Positions 32,670 to 41,511 of a stretch of DNA of 50,463 nucleotides are shown here, one piece after another. The DNA comes from Deltaproteobacteria bacterium (lineage in GTDB: Bacteria; Myxococcota; Myxococcia; Myxococcales; 40CM-4-68-19): the NCBI GenBank assembly GCA_005879805.1, contig VBKL01000043.1:1-50463 (forward strand), in the 5' to 3' direction. Each line of letters starts with the position of its first letter. Position 1 is the first letter of the stretch. The translations under genes and the position numbers were made by a program. The notes below the pieces were generated by a model. The model searched no databases. It had not been told where the DNA came from and worked only from the letters and a program-made list of their open reading frames with translations.

Positions 32670-35438
32670 ATGAGCGGCGCTGGCATCGGCAGGCGATTCT
32701 TCCTCAAGGTCCTCGGAGCGACGGGCGTCGCCGCGGGGTGCTCTCCGACCCACGCGCCAGAAAAGCTCATCCCGCTCCTCGTGCCGCCGCAGGACATGGT
32801 CCCCGGCAAGCCGCTCTTCTACCGGACCGTGTGTCGCGAGTGCTCCGCGGGCTGCGGAGTGACCGCGCGGTCTCGCGAAGGCCGCATCGTCAAGCTGGAG
32901 GGAAACCCCGAGGAGCCCACATCGGGCGGCGCGCTCTGCGCTCGCGGACAGGCGGCGTTGCAAGAGCTCTACGCTCCGGACCGCTTTCGCGGGCCCTTGC
33001 TGCGGAACGCGGAGGGTCGCCTCTCACCGGTGAGCTGGGAGATCGCGCTCGGGAAGCTGACCGAGGCCGTGAGAGGCGCTTCGCCGGACGGGGTGCGCCT
33101 GCGAACGCGGAGCGAGCCGGGCACTGCGGGCGCCATCCAGCGGGTGTTCCTCGCCGCGCTGGGAGTGCCGCCGGATCATCGAGAGGTGGTCCCCGGCCGC
33201 GACGAAAAATCGCTTCGCGCCGCGTCCACGCTGCTCTACGGACGATCCGAGTTGCCGCGCTACGATCTCTCCTTGGCCCGATCGGTCGCTGCGTTCGGGG
33301 CGGATTTCGCCGAGACGTGGCTTTCTCCCGTCGAGCTCGGCCGCGGCTTCGCTTCCGGCCGGGGCTTGCCCGAATCGCAACGCACCACCCTCGCATGGGT
33401 GGGGCCACGGCTGGGCACTACCGGCGCCGTGGCGGATCGCTGGATCGCTTGCCGGCCCGGCGGCGAGGAGGACGTGGCGCTCCTTCTCCTCCGCTGGATC
33501 GTCGACCCTGCAAACCACGTCGAGGGCCTCGACCCGCAGGCCGCCCCGGTCCGGACCGCCCTCGCCGGATTCGATCCACGAGCGGCGGCGAGACGGGCGG
33601 GAATTCCGCTCGAGCAGGTCGCGCAGCTCGGCTCCGACCTGACCTCGCGGCGCCCTTCCGCGATCCTCGGATCGCACACGCCCGAGCTGGCCGCGCTCCT
33701 CCTGCTCGCCAATCACTTGCTCGGGAACGTCGGCCGCACCGTCTCGTTCGGCCAGGACTCGCTCCTGGAGTCGTACGCCCAGCCGGCGCCGGGCAAGGCG
33801 CAGGTGTTGCTCCTGCACCACGCCGATCCCTCCGAGGGCGATGCCGGCGTTCCGCTGGTCGTCTCGTTCAGCTCCCGTCCCGATGCCGCGAGCGACCGCT
33901 CGCATCTCGTCCTTCCCGATCACCACTGGCTCGAGTCGTTCGGCGATCTGGAGGTCCGCAAAGGCGTCCTTGCGGTGGCCCAGCCGACGATGGCCCCGCT
34001 CTACGAGACGCGCTCCGCTTCGGACGTTCTCTTGCAGATCGGAAAGAGTCTCGGCCTGAAAGGCCTTCCGCCGGGCGACGCGCAATCGATCTCGCGCAAG
34101 CGCGTGTCCGCTCGCGCCGCGGAACTGGGCGCGATGCGCCCGGACGGTGAGCACGGGCTCTTCATGCGCGGCGTGGCAAGCGCACCCGCGGCGCCCGAAG
34201 CGCGGCCCCTCGTCGGCAGTTCGGTGCCTGCGCTGCTCTCCGCGATTCCGGCCGCGCCACGCGAGCCGGCGCTCTTCGCCTTTCCCACCGCCCTGGCCGC
34301 GGCGGATCCCCGCGCGCCCTCCTGGCTGCGCGAGGTCCCCGACGCGATCAGCGGCATCTGCTGGTCTTCCTGGGTCGAGCTCTCGCCCCGCGACGCCGCA
34401 GCAATCGGCGCCCGCGACGGCGACCTCCTCGCCGTGGGCAACGCGCAACTACCGCTCTCCGTCTATGCCGGGCTGCGCGACGGGGTCGTCGCCGTGCCTG
34501 CGAATGCTCCGGAGCTTCCGGGATTGCGCGGAAAAGCGCTATCTCTCCGCCGGATCAGTCCAGGCCGGCTACCGCGGATCCCGGGAGCGCAGGACGACGC
34601 CGGCCGCGATCTGCTTCCCACCGCCGCCGCCGTCGCGGCACGGGAAGAACACCATCACGGGCACGAGCACGGCCTGGACAAGGGCATCGGCCACGAGCAC
34701 CCGCCCGAGGAACATCCGTATGGGATGCGGCCGCCGCCTTCGCACCCGGTGCACCGCTGGGCGATGGCCATCGATCTGGATCGCTGCACGGGATGCCAGG
34801 CCTGTGTCGTCGCGTGCTACGCGGAGAACAACATCCCGGTGAACGGCGCCGAGGCGGCAGCGCAGGGGCGGAACCAGGCGTGGCTCCGCATCCAGCGATC
34901 GATCGAAGCCGCGGGAACCGACGTTAAGGTCGCCTTCCTGCCCTCGCTCTGCCAGCAATGCGATCGCGCGCCGTGCGAGCCCGTCTGTCCGGTCTACGCG
35001 ACCTACCACACGAGCGAAGGCCTCAACGCGATGGTCTACAACCGCTGCATCGGGACGCGCTACTGCTCGAACAACTGCCCGTACGACGCGCGCGTGTTCA
35101 ACTGGCAGGATCCGGTCTTCCCCTCGCCGCTCGACCTCCAGCTCAACCCCGACGTCACCGTCCGGTCGAAGGGCGTCATGGAGAAGTGCACCTTCTGCGT
35201 GCAGCGGATCCGCGGCGCCGAGAACGAGGCCAAGAGCGAGCGCCGCAACTTGATCGACGGCGAGGTGGTCCCGGCCTGCGCGCAGACCTGTGCGGCGCGC
35301 GCCATCACCTTCGGCGATCTGGAAGATTCCGCCGCGCGGATCAATCGCGTCCGGCAAGATCCCCGCGGCTACCGCCTGCTCGAGGAGCTCGCCACCGGCC
35401 CCGCCGTGACCTACCTCGCCCGCGGAGGCAAGTCATGA
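32670..35438 (+). CDS. actB: Alternative complex III subunit ActB (molybdopterin oxidoreductase-like plus Fe-S domain)
   Basis: 922 residues. Signal GRRFFLKVLGATGVAAGC has a twin-arginine and a lipobox-type cysteine at residue 24. Domain 1 (about residues 50-640) resembles molybdopterin oxidoreductases and has four cysteines C55, C58, C62 and C90, but ActB proteins do not carry the molybdenum cofactor. A histidine-rich linker (about 659-685) leads to domain 2 (from about 695), ferredoxin-like with CTGCQACVVAC (from 706), CQQCDRAPCEPVCP, CIGTRYCSNNCP (793-804) and CTFCVQRI...CAQTC. In the third motif threonine replaces one cysteine, which fits a [3Fe-4S] cluster. ATG 32670 follows actA by 7 bases and overlaps actC by four. 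Confidence 0.92.
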   Translation: MSGAGIGRRFFLKVLGATGVAAGCSPTHAPEKLIPLLVPPQDMVPGKPLFYRTVCRECSAGCGVTARSREGRIVKLEGNPEEPTSGGALCARGQAALQELYAPDRFRGPLLRNAEGRLSPVSWEIALGKLTEAVRGASPDGVRLRTRSEPGTAGAIQRVFLAALGVPPDHREVVPGRDEKSLRAASTLLYGRSELPRYDLSLARSVAAFGADFAETWLSPVELGRGFASGRGLPESQRTTLAWVGPRLGTTGAVADRWIACRPGGEEDVALLLLRWIVDPANHVEGLDPQAAPVRTALAGFDPRAAARRAGIPLEQVAQLGSDLTSRRPSAILGSHTPELAALLLLANHLLGNVGRTVSFGQDSLLESYAQPAPGKAQVLLLHHADPSEGDAGVPLVVSFSSRPDAASDRSHLVLPDHHWLESFGDLEVRKGVLAVAQPTMAPLYETRSASDVLLQIGKSLGLKGLPPGDAQSISRKRVSARAAELGAMRPDGEHGLFMRGVASAPAAPEARPLVGSSVPALLSAIPAAPREPALFAFPTALAAADPRAPSWLREVPDAISGICWSSWVELSPRDAAAIGARDGDLLAVGNAQLPLSVYAGLRDGVVAVPANAPELPGLRGKALSLRRISPGRLPRIPGAQDDAGRDLLPTAAAVAAREEHHHGHEHGLDKGIGHEHPPEEHPYGMRPPPSHPVHRWAMAIDLDRCTGCQACVVACYAENNIPVNGAEAAAQGRNQAWLRIQRSIEAAGTDVKVAFLPSLCQQCDRAPCEPVCPVYATYHTSEGLNAMVYNRCIGTRYCSNNCPYDARVFNWQDPVFPSPLDLQLNPDVTVRSKGVMEKCTFCVQRIRGAENEAKSERRNLIDGEVVPACAQTCAARAITFGDLEDSAARINRVRQDPRGYRLLEELATGPAVTYLARGGKS

Positions 35439-36781
35439 GCACCGTCTCCGCGCAGCTCGCGCTCATCGAGGAGCGCGTCCACGCGGCCCAGGGAAAAGGC
35501 GGAAGGCTCTACTGGGTCCTGCTCGCCTGCGCGATCGGCGCGACCGGGATCGGCGCCTATAGCTGGTCCCGCATCATCCGCTTCGGCATGGGCGAGACGG
35601 GGCTCAACCGCCCCGTCGCCTGGGGCGTCTTGATCACCGACTTCGTCTTCTGGGTGGGAATCGCGCACTCGGGCACGCTCATCTCGGCCATCCTCTTCCT
35701 CTTCCGCGCCAGGTTCCGCACCGCCGTGTACCGGGTCGCGGAAGCGATGACGGTGTTCGCGGTGGCGACGGCGGGACTCTTCCCCATCATCCATCTCGGA
35801 CGGCCGTGGTTCGGATACTGGATCCTCCCCTACCCGAACGAGCGCTCGCTCTGGATCAACTTCCGCTCTCCCCTGGTGTGGGACGCGTTCGCCATCTCCA
35901 CCTACCTGGTGGTGAGCTCGCTGTTCCTCCTCTCCGGGCTGGTCCCCGACGCCGCCGCGTTGCGCGACGCGACCTCGGGCTGGCGGCGCCGCCTCTACGC
36001 CATGGTGTCGCTCGGCTGGCGCGGCACCGACGAGGAGTGGCGTCACCACTCTCGCGCGTACCTCTTCTTCGCCGCCTTCGCCACGCCGCTCGTGATCAGC
36101 GTCCATTCGGTCGTGTCCTGGGACTTCGCCGTCTCGGTCGTCCCCGGCTGGCACTCGACCCTGTTCCCTCCCTACTTCGTCGCCGGCGCCATCCTCTCGG
36201 GTGTGGCCATGGTGCTGACGCTGCTCGTCCCGCTCCGCCGCGCCCTGGGAATCGAGGAGCTGGTCACGCGGAGGCATCTCGACCTGCTCTCGCGCCTCGT
36301 CCTCCTCACCTCCCTCATCGTCACCTTCTCCTACGGCATGGAGTTCGTCCTCGCGCTCTGGCGCGGCCCCCGCGTCGAGCTGGAGACGCTGCTCTTCCGC
36401 GCTTTCGGCAGCTACGCGCCGCTCTTCTGGACCATGGTGTTCTGCAACTGCGCGGCGCCGCTCCTGCTCTTTTTCCCCCGCATCCGCAACACGCCCATCG
36501 CGCTCTTCTTCCTCGGCATCGTCGTCAACGTCGGCATGTGGCTGGAGCGGTTCAACATCGTCGTGACGTCGCTTTCCCACAACCGGATCCCCTTCGACTG
36601 GGGCACCTACCGGCCGAGCCTGGTGGAGCTGGGGATCACCCTCGGATCGTTCGGCTGGTTCTTCACCTGGTTCCTCGTCTTCTTGAAGCTCCTGCCGGCG
36701 GTCTCCATCGCCGAGCTGAAAGAGGAAGTCGGTCATCCGCACGAAGGGGTCGATGCCACGGAGGTCGCCCATGCCGCTTGA
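35435..36781 (+). CDS. actC: Alternative complex III subunit ActC (NrfD/PsrC-like quinol-binding membrane protein)
   Basis: 448 residues with about ten membrane helices. Typical features are LNRPVAWGVLITDFVFWVGIAHSGTLISAILFLF near helix 2-3, IHLGRPWFGYWILPYPNERSLWINFRSPLVWD and SVVSWDFAVSVVPGWHSTLFPPYFVAGAI. The NrfD family binds quinol near the periplasmic side, and histidine and aspartate residues in these segments probably take part. ATG overlaps the actB stop by four bases. The C-terminal tail is hydrophilic. It is the main membrane anchor of the complex. Confidence 0.93.
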   Translation: MSTVSAQLALIEERVHAAQGKGGRLYWVLLACAIGATGIGAYSWSRIIRFGMGETGLNRPVAWGVLITDFVFWVGIAHSGTLISAILFLFRARFRTAVYRVAEAMTVFAVATAGLFPIIHLGRPWFGYWILPYPNERSLWINFRSPLVWDAFAISTYLVVSSLFLLSGLVPDAAALRDATSGWRRRLYAMVSLGWRGTDEEWRHHSRAYLFFAAFATPLVISVHSVVSWDFAVSVVPGWHSTLFPPYFVAGAILSGVAMVLTLLVPLRRALGIEELVTRRHLDLLSRLVLLTSLIVTFSYGMEFVLALWRGPRVELETLLFRAFGSYAPLFWTMVFCNCAAPLLLFFPRIRNTPIALFFLGIVVNVGMWLERFNIVVTSLSHNRIPFDWGTYRPSLVELGITLGSFGWFFTWFLVFLKLLPAVSIAELKEEVGHPHEGVDATEVAHAA

Positions 36782-37268
36782 GGGAGGGAGGCTCGGCGTC
36801 TTCGGCGACGTCTCGCAGGCGGCGGAGGCGGTCCGCGCTCTGCGCTCCGAGGGCATGGAAGTGCGCGCGGCGACGCCGGCGCCGTTCCCGGAACTGGTCG
36901 CCGCGCTGGAGAGGCCCATCAGCCTGATCGGGCTCTCCACGCTGACCGGTGCCGTCGCCGGCGGCGCCCTCGGGCTTCTCCTCGCGGCCGGCGGGTCCTG
37001 GGCGTGGCCGATCGTGGTCGGCGGGATGCCCATCGTGTCGTTTCCCGCCTTTCTCGTCATCGTCTTCGAGATGGCGGTGCTGGTCGGCGCGCTCACCAAC
37101 TTCGTCGGGCTGCTCGCCATCTGCATCCTTGGACGCAAGCGGCGCGGCGTTCCCTTCGATCCGCGGTTCACCCGCGACCGCATCGGCATCTTCGTCCCCG
37201 GAGGCGGGATCCGCGCGGAGCAGCTTCTCCTCCAACGCGGGGCGGAAGAGGTGCGCGATGTTGCGTGA
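36771..37268 (+). CDS. actD: Alternative complex III subunit ActD (DUF3341)
   Basis: 165 residues. A small soluble N-terminal part (LGVFGDVSQAAEAVRALRSEGM) is followed by two membrane helices, LIGLSTLTGAVAGGALGLLLA and PAFLVIVFEMAVLVGALTNFVGLL, and then a cytoplasmic tail with FDPRFTRDRIGIFV, the usual ActD end. ATG 36771 was chosen because GGAGG lies 6 bases upstream. It overlaps actC by 11 bases and actE by 11. ActD is structural in the known complex. Confidence 0.9.
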   Translation: MPLEGGRLGVFGDVSQAAEAVRALRSEGMEVRAATPAPFPELVAALERPISLIGLSTLTGAVAGGALGLLLAAGGSWAWPIVVGGMPIVSFPAFLVIVFEMAVLVGALTNFVGLLAICILGRKRRGVPFDPRFTRDRIGIFVPGGGIRAEQLLLQRGAEEVRDVA

Positions 37269-37749
37269 GGCTGCCCTCGGGCTCGTGCTCGCCTCGGGCT
37301 GCGCGCGGGACTGGCGCACCGACATGTGGTACCAGCCCGCGCGGCAAGCGCGCGAGACGCCGCGCCTCGAGCCCGCCGGATCCATACCGCTCTTCGCCAG
37401 GCCAAGGCTCGACGATCGCGACGACGCCGTCGCGCTGCGGGCGCCCTTCGCCGGCGACGAGATCTCCGCCGAGCGCGGCCGGGCCGTTTTCCGCGATCGC
37501 TGCGCCGGTTGCCACAACCTCGACGGGCACGGCAACGGACCGGTGGGGCGGTCGTTCCCGCCGGCTCCCGATCTCGCGCTCGACACGATTCGCGCCAAGT
37601 CCGACGGATACATCTACGGGACGATCGCGCTCGGAGGCCGCGCCATGCCGCCGATGGGCGAAGGCCTGGACGAACGCGACCGCTGGGATCTGGTCCACTT
37701 CGTCCGCCGCGTTCAGGGAACGATCCCGGCCTCGCAGGGATGTCCGTGA
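37258..37749 (+). CDS. actE: Alternative complex III subunit ActE, monoheme cytochrome c lipoprotein
   Basis: 163 residues. A lipoprotein signal ends at ASGC (cysteine 15), followed by the conserved MWYQP segment (residues 23-27) of ActE. The heme site CAGCH is at residues 82-86 and the likely axial methionine is in GGRAMPPMGEGL. ActE is lipid-anchored in the periplasm and hands electrons from ActA to the next carrier. It overlaps actD by 11 bases and actF by 10. Confidence 0.91.
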   Translation: MLREAALGLVLASGCARDWRTDMWYQPARQARETPRLEPAGSIPLFARPRLDDRDDAVALRAPFAGDEISAERGRAVFRDRCAGCHNLDGHGNGPVGRSFPPAPDLALDTIRAKSDGYIYGTIALGGRAMPPMGEGLDERDRWDLVHFVRRVQGTIPASQGCP

Positions 37750-38828
37750 TGCTACGGGGATTGCTTCGCCTGGCCGAAGAGGAGCTGGGACGGACCCTGG
37801 CGCGTATCTGCGCCGTCGCCGTCGTGTCAGGTCTCGCGGCACTGCTCCTCGCCGTCGCCGCCGGAATGCCTGCCGCGGCGCTCTCGGCGCTGGCCGCGAG
37901 CTGGCTCTTCTTCGCCGGCCTGGCCGCGGGCGGCGTGGCGCTTTCCGCGGCCGCGCGTCTCGCGCAGGGACGCTTTCTCGAATCGGCGCTGCCGCTCGCG
38001 GAGAGCCCTGCTGCCTTCTTTCCCGCCGCGCTGGTGCTGCTCGCGGTGATCCTCGCCGCCGCGCCCCGATGGATGCCGCCCGGGGCGCACGGAAGCGTCG
38101 CGGGACTGTTCGTTCGGGACTTCGGCGCGGCGGTGGTGCTGTTCGCTTGCGGCGCATGGTTCTTGCGCGATTCGGCGCGCTCCCGCTGGACCGGGAAGGA
38201 TACGGCGCTCTCGGCGGTCGTGTACCTGCTCGTCTACGCGGCGACCCTGTCGGTGTGGGCCGTCGATCTGGTGATGGCCCTCACCGATTCAGCGCCGAGC
38301 GGGATCGTCCCGGTGCAGACCTTCATGGCCGCCTTCCTCTCGGCCATCGCCTGGGCGACGCTTTTCTCGGCGCGGCGTCACCTGGATCCCGTGGTGCGGC
38401 TCGATCTCGGCCGCCTCCTCTACGGCTTCGCCGCCTTCTGGGCGTACCTCGTCTGGTGCTCGTTCCTGCCCGTCTGGTACGCCAACCTCCCCGAAGAGGT
38501 GGGCGAGATTCTCGGCCGCGTCCAGGGCGGCTGGGCTGTGCTGAGCTGGGGAGTGATCGTCGCGACCTTCCTGGTGCCTTTCGTGCTGCTCCTCGCCGAG
38601 GCCGCGAAACGGAACCGGCTCCTCGTGGGCCTGGGCGCGACCAGCGTGCTCTGTGGCCTCTACGGCGAGCGATTCCTGCTGCTCGTGCGACCCGTTTCGC
38701 CGGGCGGCGGCAGGTGGGGGCTGGTCTTCGGCGCACTGGTCGCCGGCGGAGTGGCCGGCGTCTTCACGCTCGTCGTCGGGGCCCGCCTGGCGCGCTCGAA
38801 GACGGAACGTCCCGCGTTGACGACATGA
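37740..38828 (+). CDS. actF: Alternative complex III subunit ActF (membrane subunit)
   Basis: 362 residues, about ten hydrophobic helices, related to but less conserved than ActC. Segments typical of ActF are DTALSAVVYLLVYAATLSVWAVDLVMAL, PVQTFMAAFLSAIAWATLF and LDLGRLLYGFAAFWAYLVWCSFLPVWYANLPEEVGE, the last being a strong family signature. ATG 37740 was chosen; ATG 37749 is an alternative three codons later. It is the last gene of the operon; no cytochrome oxidase subunits follow, as they often do in other ACIII clusters. Confidence 0.9.
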   Translation: MSVMLRGLLRLAEEELGRTLARICAVAVVSGLAALLLAVAAGMPAAALSALAASWLFFAGLAAGGVALSAAARLAQGRFLESALPLAESPAAFFPAALVLLAVILAAAPRWMPPGAHGSVAGLFVRDFGAAVVLFACGAWFLRDSARSRWTGKDTALSAVVYLLVYAATLSVWAVDLVMALTDSAPSGIVPVQTFMAAFLSAIAWATLFSARRHLDPVVRLDLGRLLYGFAAFWAYLVWCSFLPVWYANLPEEVGEILGRVQGGWAVLSWGVIVATFLVPFVLLLAEAAKRNRLLVGLGATSVLCGLYGERFLLLVRPVSPGGGRWGLVFGALVAGGVAGVFTLVVGARLARSKTERPALTT

Positions 38829-38848
38829 TCAAGCCGCGGGGGCGGACA

Positions 38849-39463
38849 TCAGGGCTGCCCTGGCTTCGCCGAGCCCGCCAGCCACGCTTTGCCTTCCGCG
38901 TACAGCGTCTCCACCGCGGCGCCGCGCAGCCCCGGCAGGTCCGCTTTCACCGTGAATCCGTTCTTCGATTGCAGATACGCGAGGTGTCGGTACCCCTCCG
39001 GAAAGCGCGCGAGACGCTGCGGATCAAGCGCAAGCTTCGCGGACGGGTCGACCGGATCGAGCCGATCCTTCTCGTAGATCGGCTGCCGCCGCACGATGCC
39101 CCAGCGGCCGTCGCGCTTCTCGAAGAAATCGTAGAAGCGCCCCGTGCAGGCGACATCGACCAGCACGCCGTCGATCGCCGCGCGCTGGAGGATGGTCATC
39201 TTCGTCTGGGCGATCGCGCGATCGCCGGACACATCGCAGGTGAAGCCGGAGAGGGTGTGGAGGATGTTCACGCCCGACTCGAAGCCTTTACGGCTGACCG
39301 CGATGAATTCGCGGGCCGGCCCCTGGAACCAGGTGGCCGTCATCCACCCGTCCGGATGCCACACGGTGGCGAACCGTTCCCAATCCCCGGAGTCGCGCCA
39401 CAGGACCCAGTTCTCCACGGTCTCACGGATCGCCAGCTTGTCGGCTGTCAGGTCGCTCGGCAT
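38849..39463 (-). CDS. NTF2/SnoaL-like protein
   Basis: 204 residues. The N-terminal 140 residues form an NTF2/SnoaL-like cone: IRETVENWVLWRDSGDWERFATVWHPDGWMTATWFQG, then FTCDVSGDRAIAQTKMTI and VACTGRFYDFFEKRDGRWGIVRRQPIYEKDRLDPV. It probably acts on, or binds, a small hydrophobic molecule in the cytoplasm; no substrate is indicated. The C-terminal 60 residues (RLARFPEGYRHLAYLQSKNG) fit a group of fungal and bacterial homologues I recall as uncharacterised. Convergent to actF, 20 bases apart. The 55 bases to the PilZ stop hold nothing obvious. Confidence 0.78.
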   Translation of the reverse strand: MPSDLTADKLAIRETVENWVLWRDSGDWERFATVWHPDGWMTATWFQGPAREFIAVSRKGFESGVNILHTLSGFTCDVSGDRAIAQTKMTILQRAAIDGVLVDVACTGRFYDFFEKRDGRWGIVRRQPIYEKDRLDPVDPSAKLALDPQRLARFPEGYRHLAYLQSKNGFTVKADLPGLRGAAVETLYAEGKAWLAGSAKPGQP

Positions 39464-39518
39464 CGTCGCGCTCCGGCTCGCGGGTCGCGATTCTTACACC
39501 GGCATTCGCCCGCGGAGC

Positions 39519-40253
39519 CTAACCGTTCTGCAGGATGTGCTCGATCGCCCTGTCGATCGCCTCGCGGAACTCGTCCGACGAGTCGAGGAACTGCACCCCG
39601 ATGCCCGCATGCTTGCCGATCCTGGCGGCATCTTCCTTAGAGACGCAGTGGACGATGACGCCCTTGGCCTCGACCGGAACTTCGTTCCCCGGCAGGCGGA
39701 GGCTGACGGTGACGATCGATTCCAGCTCCATCGGCTGCTCGGTCTGGACGAAAACGCCGCCGGCGCTGATGTTCTCCGCGTACTCGAGGACGAATTCCTG
39801 GTTCGAGCTGAATCCCACCTGGAAGCGGGCCGCGTGGCGGGGGAAGGCGCGGCGCGCCTCGACCGGCTGCGGCTGCGCGGCGACGGCGCTCGGAACGTTC
39901 TGCTTGACGTTCATGACGCCGATCGGCGTTCCCGGACCGCCGGCCGCGGCGCGGGCACGGCGCTGCAAGAGCAGCTTGATCCCGTCGATGGTCGCGGGCG
40001 AGGGCTCGACGAACTCGGCCCAGAATCCGCAGTCCGGCTCCGGACGGACCTCGACGACCCGGGCGCGAACCTCGTCGGGGCGCATGTTGCCCGGGAGGTA
40101 GAGGCGCAGCGAGAGCACCGTCCCTTCCTTGGGCGACTTCTGCGATCGCACGAAGACCCCCTCCACGCTCACCTGGCGGGTGGTGCTCTGGATGGCCTCG
40201 CCGGAGGCCTCGAAGCGGACGGGGAAAACGACTGGAGCGCGCTGTGGTTTCAC
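39519..40253 (-). CDS. Tandem PilZ-domain protein (c-di-GMP-binding candidate)
   Basis: 244 residues with two PilZ-like domains. The second is complete: RRAFPRHAARFQVGF contains the RxxxR region (R at about 140-144) and ENISAGGVFVQTEQPMELESIVTVSLRLPG has the NxSxxG motif. The first (residues 5-85) has VSVEGVFVRSQKSPKEGTVLSLRLYLPG but lacks a clear RxxxR, so only the second may bind c-di-GMP. Joined by a linker with QP repeats. Myxobacteria have many such proteins, some linked to motility or polysaccharide. GTG 40253 is the only start near the conserved strand. Confidence 0.85.
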   Translation of the reverse strand: MKPQRAPVVFPVRFEASGEAIQSTTRQVSVEGVFVRSQKSPKEGTVLSLRLYLPGNMRPDEVRARVVEVRPEPDCGFWAEFVEPSPATIDGIKLLLQRRARAAAGGPGTPIGVMNVKQNVPSAVAAQPQPVEARRAFPRHAARFQVGFSSNQEFVLEYAENISAGGVFVQTEQPMELESIVTVSLRLPGNEVPVEAKGVIVHCVSKEDAARIGKHAGIGVQFLDSSDEFREAIDRAIEHILQNG

Positions 40254-40278
40254 GCCGTTACTGTACCAATCCCCCCGG

Positions 40279-40318
40279 GCCTCCGTAGAGGGAGGCAGGG
40301 TGGCAGGCGGAGCGCCTG
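40279..40318. terminator. Two adjacent hairpins between ychF and the PilZ gene
   Basis: GCCTCC-gtagag-GGAGGC (40279-40296) and CAGGCG-gag-CGCCTG (40304-40318) are perfect stems. They follow the ychF stop on the minus strand. No run of T follows, so intrinsic termination is uncertain. Confidence 0.35.
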
Positions 40319-40327
40319 GCGCGCACC

Positions 40328-41368
40328 TCACACGGCGAAACGGACGTGCAGGATGTCCCCGTCCTGCACGACATACTCCTTTCCCTCCACCCGCAGCTTC
40401 CCCTCGTGGCGGGCCTTCGCCTCGCTCCCCGCCGCCAGGAAGTCGCCGTAGTGGATCACCTCCGCCTTCACGAACCCACGCTCGAGGTCGGAATGGATCC
40501 TCCCCGCCGCGCGCGGCGCCCGGTCGCCGCGGCGGATGGTCCACGCCTTCACCTCGTCCTCTCCAACCGTGAAGAAGCTGATCGAGTCGAGCAGCTTGTA
40601 GGCGGCCCGCACGAACCGTGCGCGGGCCGGCTCCGTGAGACCCAGCGACTGCAGGAACTCGGGCTGATCGGCCGGGTCCAGCTCGGCGATCTCCGCCTCG
40701 ACCGGAGCGGCGAGCGCGATCGCCTCCGCGGTGCGCTCGCGCGCAGCGACCTCGACGGACTCGGGCGCCGGCTGCGCGGCGGCCTCTTCGGAAACGTTGA
40801 CGACGACGAGAAGCGGCCGCCGGGAGAGGAACCCGAAGTGGGCCATCTCCTTCTCCTCGGCGTCGCTCCAGCGCATGGCGCGCAGCGCCTTGCCCGACTC
40901 GAGATGCCCGTGGAGCCGTTCCAGCTCGTGGTACTCGGCGCCCGTCTTCCCGTGCTCTTTGCGCAGCCGGTCGAGGCGCTTCTCGACTACGTCGAGATCG
41001 CTCAGGACCAGCTCCGCATCGAAGTCGCGCAGGTCGCGCGCGGCGTCGGGCGGCGTGCCGTCCGCGGCGACGAAGCCGCGCACCACCAGGCAGAAAGCAT
41101 CGACCTCCGCGAGCGCCCGCAAGGACTCTGCCGGAAGCCCCGCGCCCTTCCCCGAGGGACCCGCCACGTCGACGAAGACCATCTCCGCGAAGGTCGTCTT
41201 GCGCGGCTTGACGATCTTCGACAAGGCGTCGACCCGCGGATCGGGCACCTTGATCGCCCCGAGGTTGACGTGCGCCCGCCCCGGCGTCCCGGCTTTGTGC
41301 AGCCCGGTCAGCGCGTTGAAGAGCGTCGTCTTTCCGGATTGCGCAAATCCGACGAGGCCCGCCTTCAT
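40328..41368 (-). CDS. ychF: Obg-like ATPase YchF
   Basis: 346 residues. The G1 loop is GFAQSGKTTLFNAL, G3 region VFVDVAGPSGKGAGLP, and the G4 position reads VVVNVSEE, the change seen in YchF proteins that shifts preference to ATP. The C-terminal TGS-like domain has FFTVGEDEVKAWTIRRGDRAPRAAGRIHSDLERGFVKAEV. It is a ribosome-associated regulator in other bacteria. ATG 41368 has GGAGG 8 bases upstream. Divergent from gcvT over 143 bases with no clear riboswitch. Confidence 0.92.
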   Translation of the reverse strand: MKAGLVGFAQSGKTTLFNALTGLHKAGTPGRAHVNLGAIKVPDPRVDALSKIVKPRKTTFAEMVFVDVAGPSGKGAGLPAESLRALAEVDAFCLVVRGFVAADGTPPDAARDLRDFDAELVLSDLDVVEKRLDRLRKEHGKTGAEYHELERLHGHLESGKALRAMRWSDAEEKEMAHFGFLSRRPLLVVVNVSEEAAAQPAPESVEVAARERTAEAIALAAPVEAEIAELDPADQPEFLQSLGLTEPARARFVRAAYKLLDSISFFTVGEDEVKAWTIRRGDRAPRAAGRIHSDLERGFVKAEVIHYGDFLAAGSEAKARHEGKLRVEGKEYVVQDGDILHVRFAV

Positions 41369-41511
41369 GCGAAAACCCTCCCGGCGCGCGCGCAAGGCGC
41401 CTGGTCGAGACGGTAGCACGCTCGCGGGTGCCGCCGCTCCCAGGTGCGAATCGCCGGCCGCTCGGATATGAAGGAACGCCTCTTTTTCGCCGCTGTTCGG
41501 CGAGGATCTCG

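Noticed and set aside
32670..35438. Molybdenum enzyme (nitrate, polysulfide or DMSO reductase)
   Set aside because: Domain order, the fused Fe-S part and the surrounding ActA, C, D, E and F genes identify ActB, which lacks molybdenum in studied complexes.
41369..41511. Glycine riboswitch upstream of gcvT
   Set aside because: No tandem aptamer sequences were seen in the 143 bases, which are too short for the usual tandem form.
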